Positions 39,062-47,824 of a DNA stretch of 64,000 nucleotides are shown piece by piece (within the stretch, counting starts at the first letter, position 1; each line of letters begins with the position of its first letter). The position numbers and the translations under genes were made by a program. The notes under the pieces are model-generated. The model worked only from the letters and a program-made list of their open reading frames with translations, had not been told where the DNA came from and made no database searches. Origin of the DNA: Chromatiaceae bacterium (lineage in GTDB: Bacteria > Pseudomonadota > Gammaproteobacteria > Chromatiales > Chromatiaceae); assembly GCA_013426805.1 (NCBI GenBank), contig JACDZG010000009.1, forward strand, positions 36,551-100,550, in the 5' to 3' direction.

Positions 39062-39747
39062 CGACCGGACGCCGACCGGTTGCGGAGACTCAGATAGCGA
39101 CGTTGAAGATCGGCATCATCGGCAATCAACGGTGCCACGACCGCTGCCTGGCGGAGCGCGAGCGCACGCTCGATGACCGTGTGGGGTTGGACCTGCAGCC
39201 CGTGGCGCAGGAGGTCCTGTACGGCAAGCCGCCCCTGCGGATCGAGTAAGGGCCAGGAGATCAGGCCCAAGTCCAGCAGCGCGCGCAGTGCGGCGGGCTC
39301 GTAGCGGCCCAGGTCGGCCGCGCGGCGGTAGATGCGCGTGAATTCATGGCCTGATCGGCCGAGCTTGAAGCGGGTGCGCAATACCGATGTCAGCCCCAAG
39401 GGCCAGGTGGGGCGTTGCTCCGCTGTCCGGACATGCAGGCGCTCCGCCTCGCTCAAGCGCGCGGTCTCGACCGGTCCACGAGGCTGGGCCTGTAACGCCA
39501 GACGCTCCAGATGCAGCGCGAGTTGTCCGCGATAGCCGGTGTTGGTGGGGTCCATCCGTTGCGCAAGCCGCAGCAAACGGCGAATGGCCTGGTCGTCAAC
39601 GCCCCCGGCCGGCACCCCGGGGCCAGGCGCAAGCACGCTGATCCGGTCCGCCTGCCAAGCGAATACGCTGGCCGCTCCGGCGAGCAGGCTCCAGCATCCG
39701 GCGACCGCGATCAGGATCAGCAGCGAAATCAGCGCGGCGCGCCTCAC
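39058..39747 (-). CDS. Exopolysaccharide-operon membrane-anchored helical protein
   Basis: 229 aa. One N-terminal membrane helix (LISLLILIAVAGCWSLLAGAASVFAW), then a helical region resembling TPR-like repeats (RLLRLAQRMDPTNTGYRGQLALHLERLAL; AADLGRYEPAALRALLDLGL). Comparable small membrane proteins often precede O-antigen-ligase genes in such operons, but I know no assigned role. It overlaps the ligase start by four bases, so expression is coupled. Confidence 0.7.
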   Translation of the reverse strand: MRRAALISLLILIAVAGCWSLLAGAASVFAWQADRISVLAPGPGVPAGGVDDQAIRRLLRLAQRMDPTNTGYRGQLALHLERLALQAQPRGPVETARLSEAERLHVRTAEQRPTWPLGLTSVLRTRFKLGRSGHEFTRIYRRAADLGRYEPAALRALLDLGLISWPLLDPQGRLAVQDLLRHGLQVQPHTVIERALALRQAAVVAPLIADDADLQRRYLSLRNRSASGR

Positions 39748-39849
39748 CGGCTCGACCGCGGGTCAAGGTAGTGGTGGTCGCGGCCAGTCTCCGCGATGGC
39801 CGATCGACCTAGGCTCCCCCTTGAACACCGGACACGCCCGATGATGTTT

Positions 39850-42132
39850 TTACACATTACGCGCGCTATCACGGTCGTACTGCGTGTAGCCTCGGTACGC
39901 ATAGGAGTACTTACGGTAACGTCCGTAGCGGACACTCTTGGCGTTGTCGAACTGATTCAAGACGACGCCGATCAGCGGAGCGTCCACGCGGTGCAGCCTC
40001 TTGATCGCGAGTTGCACCAGTTGACGCGGCGTGGCATCCGCGCGAACGACAAAGACCACGGCATTGCACAGCCGAGAGAGGATCAGGGCGTCGCTCACCG
40101 CCTGGGCTGGAGCGGAGTCCAGCACGATACGGTCGTAACGTTGTTCGAGATCCTCTAGGGTCTGCTGGAAGCGCTGGGAGGACAGGAGTTCAAGCGGATT
40201 GGGTGGCAGTAATCCAGCCGGCAGGAGATGCAGCTTGGTCCCCTCCAGGGGGTGAATGCACTCGTCCAGTGTCGCCGTGCCGGCCACCAGATTGGACAGC
40301 CCGGGGGCGTCGGCGACTAGACCGAGACGCTGGCCGACCGATGAGCGGCGCATATCGGCATCGACCAGCAGCACGCGCTCCAACTGACCGAGGGCAGCGG
40401 CCAGGTTGATCGCGATCGTCGTCTTACCCTCGCCGGGTACCGTTGACGTGACCAGCACCACTCGGTGGGGATTATCAAGGCCGGATAGCACCACGGCGGT
40501 TCTGACCGTGCGGATCGCCTCGGCGAAATCGCTCTTGGGCGAATCGAAAAAGATCCGCTCGGGTGGCGCGTTACGGATCCCCCGTCGGTTCAGGAGCGGT
40601 ACGGTTCCAAGGGTTGCGAGCTGGGTGTGATTCTCGACCTCCTCGGCGTCCTTCAGCGTGTTGTCCAAGTGGTCTTCCAGGACCGCCAGGCCGACACCGA
40701 TGAGCAGGGCAAACAATAGGGAGACCACGATGATACGGGTCTTGCGCGGTTTGATCGGCGTCGTGGGGATCAGCGCGGCATCAATGACCCGCGCATTGGT
40801 GGACTCGACGTCCGCGCCCAGATCGGTTTCTTTGAAGCGCGTCAGGAACATGTCGTAAATCTGCCGGTTGCTCTCCACTTCACGATCCAGCGCGCGCAGG
40901 GTGAATTCCTTGCGGTTGACATCCTGTACGCGCAATTTCATGGCGTCGAATTCCCGTTGCAGTTGATCGGCGCGGGACTTGGCGATGTCGTACTCTTTCT
41001 TGACCGCCGCGATGGTGTTATCGATCTCGGCGCGCAGCTTGCTGCGAATCGTATTCAGGTCGGAGCGAGCGGACACCAGCTTCGGATGTTGGGCGCCATA
41101 ACGTCCCGCCAATTCCGAGGCATTGCGTTCGGCGCGCACCTCCTCGGTCTTAAGCGTCTGAATGATTGGGTTGCGGGTCACCACCGCGTTGGAGCTCAAC
41201 TCTGTGCTGTCCAAGTCGCGCAGCTTACGTACCTGATCGAATTCATTGCCCAGGCCTTCCTTTTTCGCGCGGGCTTCCACCAGTCGTTGTGCGAGGTCAT
41301 TCAATTCCCGATCAGTCAGGTCCAGATCACCCTTGACATCGATCAGCCCTTGTTGTTCGCGGTAGTTCTGGAGCTTGCGCTCCGACGAGTCGACCTGTGA
41401 CCGCATCCCATCGAGACGCTTGGTCAACCAGCTCGCCGCCTTCTTGACTGTCTCTAAACGCGTTTCCAGCCCCAGCTCGATGTAGGCATCAGCGTAAGCC
41501 GCCGCCACGCCGGCCGCTAGTTCCGGGTCATTGGCACTGAACGAGACCCGAATCATATCGGAGTCCGGCAGGACCTCAGCCTCGATATTTCCTGTCAAGG
41601 CGGCTATTACGCTACGGCGGGCGTCCGCTTCGGGAATACTAGCGTCAACACGGGAAGCGGACGCCCAGTTGGGGAAGATGCCGCTGAGATTCAGTTGGAA
41701 GCGGGCCCGGCGCGGCGCCTGCTGACGGGGATCGAACTCCGGGTTGGTCCACAGATTCAAGCGATCGGCGACACTTGCCCCGAGCGCTTGGGATTGCAGC
41801 AGCAGGAGCTGAGTCTGCAAATAGGTCTGGGTGGAAAGAAAGGAATACCAACCGTTTACTGCATCATCCTGCACCGGACTGAACCCGCGGCGGCTGGTGT
41901 CGATCAGAATGGTGGTCGATGACCGGTAAACCGGCTCCAGGGACTGAGCGATCAAGCCGGCGAGCAGACCGACAGCGAGCGCCAGCCCAAGAATCTGCGT
42001 CCAATACCGTCGAATGATCCGCCAGTAGGAATCGACATTGAGCGTTGTGGCTGTCGCTTTCGCGGCGACTGCATCGAGTTCTGGTGATGATCCGGCGACG
42101 ACCGCATCGAAAACGGAATCGCGGCGATTCAT
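39850..42132 (-). CDS. Wzc-type polysaccharide co-polymerase and tyrosine autokinase
   Basis: 760 aa. N-terminal Wzz domain flanked by membrane helices (near residues 42-62 and 475-495) with a long coiled-coil periplasmic part (about 210-440). The cytoplasmic BY-kinase has Walker A STVPGEGKTTIAINLAAAL (about 560-575), Walker A' LLVDADMRRSS, Walker B-like DRIVLDSAP, and a tyrosine-rich tail (YGRYRKYSYAYRGYTQYD) for autophosphorylation. It controls chain length and export with the Wza-like protein encoded just before it, with which it shares one base. Confidence 0.95.
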   Translation of the reverse strand: MNRRDSVFDAVVAGSSPELDAVAAKATATTLNVDSYWRIIRRYWTQILGLALAVGLLAGLIAQSLEPVYRSSTTILIDTSRRGFSPVQDDAVNGWYSFLSTQTYLQTQLLLLQSQALGASVADRLNLWTNPEFDPRQQAPRRARFQLNLSGIFPNWASASRVDASIPEADARRSVIAALTGNIEAEVLPDSDMIRVSFSANDPELAAGVAAAYADAYIELGLETRLETVKKAASWLTKRLDGMRSQVDSSERKLQNYREQQGLIDVKGDLDLTDRELNDLAQRLVEARAKKEGLGNEFDQVRKLRDLDSTELSSNAVVTRNPIIQTLKTEEVRAERNASELAGRYGAQHPKLVSARSDLNTIRSKLRAEIDNTIAAVKKEYDIAKSRADQLQREFDAMKLRVQDVNRKEFTLRALDREVESNRQIYDMFLTRFKETDLGADVESTNARVIDAALIPTTPIKPRKTRIIVVSLLFALLIGVGLAVLEDHLDNTLKDAEEVENHTQLATLGTVPLLNRRGIRNAPPERIFFDSPKSDFAEAIRTVRTAVVLSGLDNPHRVVLVTSTVPGEGKTTIAINLAAALGQLERVLLVDADMRRSSVGQRLGLVADAPGLSNLVAGTATLDECIHPLEGTKLHLLPAGLLPPNPLELLSSQRFQQTLEDLEQRYDRIVLDSAPAQAVSDALILSRLCNAVVFVVRADATPRQLVQLAIKRLHRVDAPLIGVVLNQFDNAKSVRYGRYRKYSYAYRGYTQYDRDSARNV

Positions 42133-42716
42133 CAGAAGAAGCTCTCCTTGACGATGATGGTGTCGCCGGGGCCGAGTGGGTCGTCCTGGCCCACCTTACG
42201 TTCCTGCCTGGAGTCGCCCTCCGACACCACAAAGATCTTGCTGCGCGACGCCCGCTCCGTATAGCCGCCGGCAATCGACACCGCTTTACGTACCGTCAGC
42301 CCAGGCAGGTAGGCATAGCTGCCGGGCTTGTTCACCTGCCCCATGACGAAGAACTGCCGATACTCCTCGATACTCACGCTGACTCGCGGGTCGACCAGAT
42401 AGGGTCCACGCAGGCGCGAGGCGACCAGGTTTTCAAGGTCACCTGGCGTGAGGTCAGCAACCTTCAGCTCGCCGAGTAAGGGAAAGGAAATCGTGCCGCG
42501 GGCGCTGACCTGGCTGGTCACGGTCAGGTCATCCTCGCCGAACACGGCGATCCGTACCTTATCCCCCGCACTCAGTCGGTACCCTTGAAGGGAGTCGCTG
42601 CCGTTACCGAGCCCCCATGGCAGAAGCATGACCAACCACCCGACCAAGGCGGCAATCAGCCGCCACGAGCGTCCGGAGTGTCGGGGAAAACCGAGTGACG
42701 AAGCCGCGCTATTCAT
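42132..42716 (-). CDS. Wza-like polysaccharide export protein
   Basis: 194 aa, a short member with one Poly_export domain (YRLSAGDKVRIAVFGEDDLTVTSQVSARGTISFPLLGEL) and one SLBB domain (VMGQVNKPGSYAYLPGLTVRKAVSIAGGYT). N-terminal signal/anchor at about 18-42; no lipobox cysteine is evident, unlike E. coli Wza. It should form the periplasmic/outer-membrane conduit for the polymer. Confidence 0.93.
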   Translation of the reverse strand: MNSAASSLGFPRHSGRSWRLIAALVGWLVMLLPWGLGNGSDSLQGYRLSAGDKVRIAVFGEDDLTVTSQVSARGTISFPLLGELKVADLTPGDLENLVASRLRGPYLVDPRVSVSIEEYRQFFVMGQVNKPGSYAYLPGLTVRKAVSIAGGYTERASRSKIFVVSEGDSRQERKVGQDDPLGPGDTIIVKESFF

Positions 42717-42728
42717 GTGGACGGGAAA

Positions 42729-43952
42729 TCAATACGCCGTGCGTACCGAGAACAAGAAAACATTATCAGTGTATTCGGCCAAAGATTGGTCGGAAGTTCG
42801 CGACTCATAGGTGTAGTCCAACCCAAGTTCGAGCCAGCGGCGCATTTGGTAGAATACCCCACCGGATAGGTTGTAGCGATGATCCGTGCGCGGTTCGCCC
42901 ACATAGTCGTCGTTTGTCCCCAGCAGGCCGAAGCGCGTATGGATAGCAGGCCTCCAGTAGTGCACCCAATCCAGATTCACGGAGCTGACCACGACCGCAT
43001 CCGCTAAGCCCGTCGTGGACTCCTCAGGGGCGCGGACGGTCACCAGGTTGAAGGTGGAGTAAGGTTTGGGCCGGTACTGGATCGCTGCCGACCACCCCAA
43101 GTCGCTGATGTTGTCGCGCTCTTCGGAAGCGAAGTTCTTGCCGAGCCAACCCATCTTCAGAGTACCACTGGTCTTCGCGGTCGCGTCCCAGGTGATGCCG
43201 CCATAAGCGAGCAGTTGCTCGCTGTCAAGCGAGTCTGCACCGGCTTGCTGGTTGGTGTAATCAATATTCTCCCAACCCAATTCAAACAGCAAAGATACCT
43301 TGGGCCTGATGCGCGCGTAGACGATGGCGCCGAGCGGTGTGCGGTTATTGTTTCGAGCTTCTTGATTGTTATTGATGTAGTCACGGGTCAGAAAACCGGC
43401 TGCCAGATCCACTCGGCCGCGCGCGCCCGGGGCGCCGTAGCTGTATCCCAATCTTACACGATTGGAGTTCCAGAGGTCGGGCGAATCCGAGAAGTTCGCA
43501 CGCGAACCATCTGCCGGTGAGCCGGTGCCGCGCCGATCATGCCAGTGCCAGAATTGATAATCGGCGGATGCTCGATGGCGCAGACCCAAGTCCCAATTTG
43601 CCGTAGCGCTGGCCTGCTGATCGACGAAGTCATCGGCTGAACTCTCAAAAACGTTGCCGATGCGGGCGAAATATGAAAGATTGTAGGAGTCCGCGCCTTT
43701 CAGGGCAGTCAAACGAATACCGGGTTCGACGATGCTCTCAAAGGTGCTCATGACCCCGAGATAGCCGAGATCCTCGATTTGATTATTACTGTGATAATAG
43801 TTGGTCTCGTATCCCAACAATAGGTTGAGCCAGGGGTAGGCACGAAACCCTCCCAGATCGAACCCGCTGCCGACCGGCTGGGCGATGGACAGCGTAGGGA
43901 CTAGGATACCGCAGAGTATCCCGGCGGCGATGAGGTGTCGTTGACCGTGCAT
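42729..43952 (-). CDS. Outer-membrane beta-barrel protein of the polysaccharide operon
   Basis: 407 aa from ATG 43952, giving a clean signal peptide (LIAAGILCGILVPTLSIAQ). The body is made of alternating amphipathic strands rich in aromatic residues (YNLSYFARIGNVF, ASADYQFWHWHD, VRLGYSYG, SLLFELGWENIDY) and ends in a strand with a terminal aromatic (FLFSVRTAY), the BAM recognition form. It resembles the beta-barrel (BBP2-type) proteins found between export and kinase genes of proteobacterial exopolysaccharide operons, possibly a secretion porin. Confidence 0.85.
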   Translation of the reverse strand: MHGQRHLIAAGILCGILVPTLSIAQPVGSGFDLGGFRAYPWLNLLLGYETNYYHSNNQIEDLGYLGVMSTFESIVEPGIRLTALKGADSYNLSYFARIGNVFESSADDFVDQQASATANWDLGLRHRASADYQFWHWHDRRGTGSPADGSRANFSDSPDLWNSNRVRLGYSYGAPGARGRVDLAAGFLTRDYINNNQEARNNNRTPLGAIVYARIRPKVSLLFELGWENIDYTNQQAGADSLDSEQLLAYGGITWDATAKTSGTLKMGWLGKNFASEERDNISDLGWSAAIQYRPKPYSTFNLVTVRAPEESTTGLADAVVVSSVNLDWVHYWRPAIHTRFGLLGTNDDYVGEPRTDHRYNLSGGVFYQMRRWLELGLDYTYESRTSDQSLAEYTDNVFLFSVRTAY

Positions 43953-44012
43953 CGGTATTTCGCTCGGTATATTAATGGTGCATCGATTGGAGTTTTGCAA
44001 CCAACTGTGCGC

Positions 44013-44783
44013 TTACTGGGCGCTGGACTCGTCACCCGAGTCTTCGGTTACGTCCAGCCAGTTGTCATAGCCGCCGCCGCCCACCAAGCCGATGGTGAAT
44101 AACGTATTGTATACGTTCTCATCCCAGTCGGCGGCGGGGTCCGCCGGCGGGGTCATCGCTTCGGCCAACGCTCGCCGGTCGTCGACGTAATCCCGATACT
44201 CGTCGCCAATCAGGCCCTTTTCCATCATACGCCGCAGGCGTTCCTTTTCCAGGGCGCGCTGTTGTGTCGACCCCGCGCGCTCTGGTGTGGCCGCCGCGAC
44301 GCGCGTTGTGGCGGATTGTCGTTGGCGCTCCACGATCTCTGCGGCCGCTTCCAGAACGGCGGCGTCGATCAGATAACGCGGTGCTGTCCCTCTGAGAAAG
44401 AACGCCCGGCGCGCCGCTGCTGCCGCGACTCCCGGACCGGTCTCGGCGGCCGCACAGACCAAGATCGTCTCATAGACCGCCGTGAAGAGATCATGACCCG
44501 CGACCAACAGCGCTTCGGTGATGTTACCCGCATCCTCGGCGGATGGGCATTCCGCGGCAATGCTCTGTCTGAGTGCCGCGCGCGGGTCGGCAGTGAGCGC
44601 TGAACGCGCCGTCGTCTCGGCGGCGGTGTCAAGCGAAGCCGCGGGCGGGCCCAAGCGCCCGGCCATCGCCCGTACTTCGGGGGAAATCACCGTGGACATC
44701 TCGATTGATGACTGAGCCGCGAGGCTGAATCCCAATCCGCTCAAGGCAATTCCTAAGACGCCGACACGTAACTTGAAGCGCAT
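44013..44783 (-). CDS. Exported alanine-rich protein, first gene of the polysaccharide operon
   Basis: 256 aa from ATG 44783. Signal peptide at residues 1-23 (VLGIALSGLGFSLAAQ). The mature protein is helical and alanine-rich, with two cysteines (AAECPSAED, ILVCAAAE) that could form a disulfide, and an acidic, aromatic end. No family recognised. It precedes the beta-barrel gene by 60 bp on the same strand, so it belongs to the operon. Confidence 0.65.
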   Translation of the reverse strand: MRFKLRVGVLGIALSGLGFSLAAQSSIEMSTVISPEVRAMAGRLGPPAASLDTAAETTARSALTADPRAALRQSIAAECPSAEDAGNITEALLVAGHDLFTAVYETILVCAAAETGPGVAAAAARRAFFLRGTAPRYLIDAAVLEAAAEIVERQRQSATTRVAAATPERAGSTQQRALEKERLRRMMEKGLIGDEYRDYVDDRRALAEAMTPPADPAADWDENVYNTLFTIGLVGGGGYDNWLDVTEDSGDESSAQ

Positions 44784-44878
44784 GTGTGCTTGACTCCTAC
44801 ATGGGACGCGGCGGTTGCGCGCTACCCTGCACCTTGCGGTGCTTCGTGGGGGATTCGGTTCGTCGCTCTGGCTGAATC

Positions 44879-44895
44879 TTAGCACTAAGTGCCAA
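44879..44895. promoter_or_regulatory. Imperfect palindrome upstream of the polysaccharide operon
   Basis: TTAGCACT-A-AGTGCCAA has 8-nt half sites with one mismatch and lies about 95 bp before the first gene of the operon. It could be an operator. On the minus strand TTGGCAC resembles a sigma-54 -24 box, but the GG to GC distance is 8 rather than 10, so sigma-54 is not supported. Confidence 0.25.
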
Positions 44896-44935
44896 AAACG
44901 CTACTGTTGCATTTGAAGCTAAACACGCGAAGCGT

Positions 44936-45400
44936 CTACTTTGGGCGCAGTTGTTCCGGCCGCAGGTGCGGGGTGAAATACACGTCTGCATCGTCGAGAT
45001 CCACGTCTCGTTCTGCGTTGTCGACCAGGGGTTGTTCAAAGTCCTTCCAGCCGCGCAGTCCGGTCTGAAGTGAGGCGACATTTTCGTATCCCAACAGCAG
45101 CATGGAGTTGGCCGCTAACACGCTACGATAGCCAGATCGACACACAACGACGATTTCTCGCTGTCGTGCCTGTACCAGGTCCGGCACGGTTTCTTCATAG
45201 TCCCACTCGCAGGCGGACTCCAGAATGCCCCGCGGGACGTTCAGCGAGCCGGCGATATGCATTGCGGCGAACTCGTCCGGCTCGCGGACATCCACGATCA
45301 TGATATCCGGATTCTCGCGCCTGCGCTCCGCCAGGTCCCAGGGCATGATCTCGCGGATGTCGACCAGGCATCCTCTGACCAGTTCGAGAAAATTTTTCAT
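44936..45400 (-). CDS. Rhodanese-domain protein
   Basis: 154 aa from ATG 45400, with GGAGATCCG upstream. Single rhodanese domain: IMIVDVREPDEFAAMHIAGSLNVPRG and the active-site loop VVCRSGYRS, whose cysteine carries the persulfide. An acidic tail (VDLDDADVYFTPHL) follows. Last gene of the ABC exporter/NarXL-like operon; sulfur transfer would suit a sulfur-oxidising host. Confidence 0.92.
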   Translation of the reverse strand: MKNFLELVRGCLVDIREIMPWDLAERRRENPDIMIVDVREPDEFAAMHIAGSLNVPRGILESACEWDYEETVPDLVQARQREIVVVCRSGYRSVLAANSMLLLGYENVASLQTGLRGWKDFEQPLVDNAERDVDLDDADVYFTPHLRPEQLRPK

Positions 45401-45437
45401 CGGATCTCCTTTGCAAGCGGTTGCGAAGCGGCCGCGG

Positions 45438-46103
45438 TTACGGTTCGCCGTCTGGCTGGGGTCGTGCACAGAGACAGCGCTCCACGGCGATGACCGCTGC
45501 CTCCACCCGCGAGTGGACTTCGAGTTTACGCAGGATCGACTTGACGTGAAGTTTCACGGTGCCGTCCGTGATCCCCAGCAGCCGACCAATCGTCTTGTTG
45601 CTATGCCCCTCGGCCAGGTGGCAGAGGATCTCTTGCTCGCGCGGGGTCAAATCGGCATGACGCTGGTGGTGCTGGCCGCCGGTCGCGTCGGCTTGGACCG
45701 CTCGCGCCAGAATGCCGATCAGCTCCGGGGCGACCACGGTGCGGCCGCGGACCACCTCACCCAAAGCCGCAATCAGCGCATCCGGTTCCATGTCCTTGAG
45801 CAGATACCCCTGAGCCCCCGCCTGGAGACTGGCAATCACGTCGCGCTCGTCAGTGCTGGTGGTCAGCATGGCGATCGGCATGCGCGGATGGGCTCTGCGC
45901 AGTTCACGTAAGACTTCCACCCCGCCGTGTTCAGGCATACGCAGGTCCAGCAGGACCACGTCCGGCAAGGTCTCGGCCACCCTTGCCGCACCGGCCGCGC
46001 CGTCGCGCAGCGCGGCGACGACCTCGATGCCTCTGCGTTCAAGCAGTTCTTGCAGGCCCAGTCGGAACAGCGCGTGGTCGTCGATCAGCAGGACGCGCAT
46101 CAA
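45438..46103 (-). CDS. NarL-family response regulator
   Basis: 221 aa. Receiver domain with LLIDDH at the start and the phosphorylated aspartate in DVVLLDLRMPEHGG, then KDMEPDALI linker. LuxR-type HTH: LTPREQEILCHLAEGHSNKTIGRLLGITDGTVKLHVKSIL. Its ATG overlaps the kinase stop (ATGA). The closest relatives by pattern are NarL/NarP. Target genes cannot be told. Confidence 0.94.
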   Translation of the reverse strand: MMRVLLIDDHALFRLGLQELLERRGIEVVAALRDGAAGAARVAETLPDVVLLDLRMPEHGGVEVLRELRRAHPRMPIAMLTTSTDERDVIASLQAGAQGYLLKDMEPDALIAALGEVVRGRTVVAPELIGILARAVQADATGGQHHQRHADLTPREQEILCHLAEGHSNKTIGRLLGITDGTVKLHVKSILRKLEVHSRVEAAVIAVERCLCARPQPDGEP

Positions 46104-47824
46104 AGTCTCACCCGCCGCGGATGCGCGTCGGCGCGCGGCACCTCGAAGGTCAGTTCCACGCGCGTGCCTTCGCCCGGTTCGCTCTCGATCCGCAACTCGG
46201 CGCCGATGCGCCGCGCCCGCTCAGCCATGATGGCCAGTCCGATGTGGTCGCCGGGGCCTTCCCCGGTGGTCGGGGTGCGGAAACCAACACCGTCGTCCTC
46301 GATCAGTACGCGATGGGCGCCGTCCGGCTGGCGCGTCAGTAGCAGGCGCACGGTGTGGGCGTGCGCGTGCTTGCGGATGTTGGTCAAGGACTCCTGAACG
46401 ATGCGCAAAACCTGCAGTTCCTGTGTGGCCGAGAGATCGAAGGGGCGACAGTCGTTCTGAAACAAGACATGGGCGCCGGTTTCCTGGCCGAGGCTCAGGA
46501 TCAGTTTTTCCAGGGCGGGCACGAGCCCGCGCCGATCCAAGGGGGAGCGGACGTTGGCCAGTAATTCACGCAGTTCGGTGTGGGCCTCATCCAGGCCGAC
46601 ACGCACTTTGACCAGGTCATTGCGGGCGGCGGCGGGGATCGGCGTATCGCCCAGCGCGTCCTCGAACATCCGCACCTGAAAACGCAGGCTCGCCAATGTT
46701 TGGGCGAGTGAGTCATGCAGTTCATGGGCAAGCGCATTGCGTTCCTCGAGGATCGACAACCGGCGCGCCTCGGCATCCGAGCGGTGTTTTGCAATCGCCA
46801 CACCCAGGTGATGCCCAACGGTCAACAGAATGTCCATGATATCTTCCCGCGCACTGACCCCGGGCGGGTCGACGAAGATCGTGTAAGCGCCCAGGAGTTC
46901 GTCGCGATGCTCCAGGGGAACGGTCACCACTTCCAGCTCGTTCGACCCGAACATCCGCCGACCATCGATTCGGGAGCAGTAACGGGCGTCCCGATCACAC
47001 AGGATATCGCCGGGTGCGAGCACGCTGCCGCACCGGCACAGGTCGACCGGGGCCATGTCCTGCTCCCGCACCAGATCGTCGTCCAGTCCGATGGAGCCGA
47101 CCAGGCGGCGCGTCCCGTCCGCCAGGACCAGCCGCACGGTCGCGGCGCGGCCGTTGACCATCTCCTTGAGTACGCGCAAGAAGCGCAACAGGAGCGCCTC
47201 CAGGGAGTCGGCCTGGTGGATGCTCGCGGCGACGTCGTAGAGGATCTTGAGGGAGGCGGTTTTTTGTGCCAGGCGCTTGGTCTGGCGGGCGACCCGGCTG
47301 TCCATGTCCTCGTAGAGATCGGTGAGCTCCGCATTGAGGCCGCCGATATCCCGGGCTATGCGGTCCAGGACGCCGGCGTCGTGCAGGGCCTCGCTGGCGC
47401 CCGGCTCGCCCTGATTGATGCGGGCGACCGAGTCCTCCAAGCGCACCAGCGGAAGCAGCAGTCGGCACCGCAGACGCTGCCAGGTCGCCGTGCAGCCGCT
47501 GACTCCGGCGAGCAGAAAGATCAGACAGCCCACGGGGGGCCAGGTCAGTCCTGGTTGAGTCGAATGCAATAGCAGCATCGCCAAGGCAGCGCCCAGGGTG
47601 GTCCCCACCAGGATCAGTGGACCGCTGAGGCCGGCAGTGCGCAGCATCTCGCGGATGCGGGCCGCGTCGCGGCCGGAATCGGCGGCGGCGCCAGGCGCAC
47701 CAGGTTGGTCGGCAGCGTGGATTGTTGGGGTGTCGGTCATCCGCCGCGGCGGTGCCGCGTCGGCATCGGCTGTCGGTGCCGGGCTGCTGTGCGCTCCGGG
47801 CCAGAGCCCCGGGTGGGCGCTCAT
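46100..47824 (-). CDS. NarX-like sensor histidine kinase with cysteine-bearing GAF-like region
   Basis: 574 aa from ATG 47824, which overlaps the ABC gene stop (ATGA). Two membrane helices close together (about 67-85 and 92-108) leave no periplasmic nitrate-sensing domain, unlike E. coli NarX. A HAMP-like and signalling helix segment follows, then a GAF-like domain with four cysteines in CRCG...DILC...RYC (about 265-290) that could sense redox or bind a metal or Fe-S centre. HisKA_3 has ALAHELHDSLAQTLASL; the ATPase has IVQESLTNIRKHAHA and IEDDGVGF. A cytoplasmic redox/heme signal is plausible. Confidence 0.9.
   Translation of the reverse strand: MSAHPGLWPGAHSSPAPTADADAAPPRRMTDTPTIHAADQPGAPGAAADSGRDAARIREMLRTAGLSGPLILVGTTLGAALAMLLLHSTQPGLTWPPVGCLIFLLAGVSGCTATWQRLRCRLLLPLVRLEDSVARINQGEPGASEALHDAGVLDRIARDIGGLNAELTDLYEDMDSRVARQTKRLAQKTASLKILYDVAASIHQADSLEALLLRFLRVLKEMVNGRAATVRLVLADGTRRLVGSIGLDDDLVREQDMAPVDLCRCGSVLAPGDILCDRDARYCSRIDGRRMFGSNELEVVTVPLEHRDELLGAYTIFVDPPGVSAREDIMDILLTVGHHLGVAIAKHRSDAEARRLSILEERNALAHELHDSLAQTLASLRFQVRMFEDALGDTPIPAAARNDLVKVRVGLDEAHTELRELLANVRSPLDRRGLVPALEKLILSLGQETGAHVLFQNDCRPFDLSATQELQVLRIVQESLTNIRKHAHAHTVRLLLTRQPDGAHRVLIEDDGVGFRTPTTGEGPGDHIGLAIMAERARRIGAELRIESEPGEGTRVELTFEVPRADAHPRRVRL

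Noticed and set aside
44879..44895. Sigma-54 promoter for the polysaccharide operon
   Set aside because: The GG and GC elements are 8 rather than 10 nt apart.
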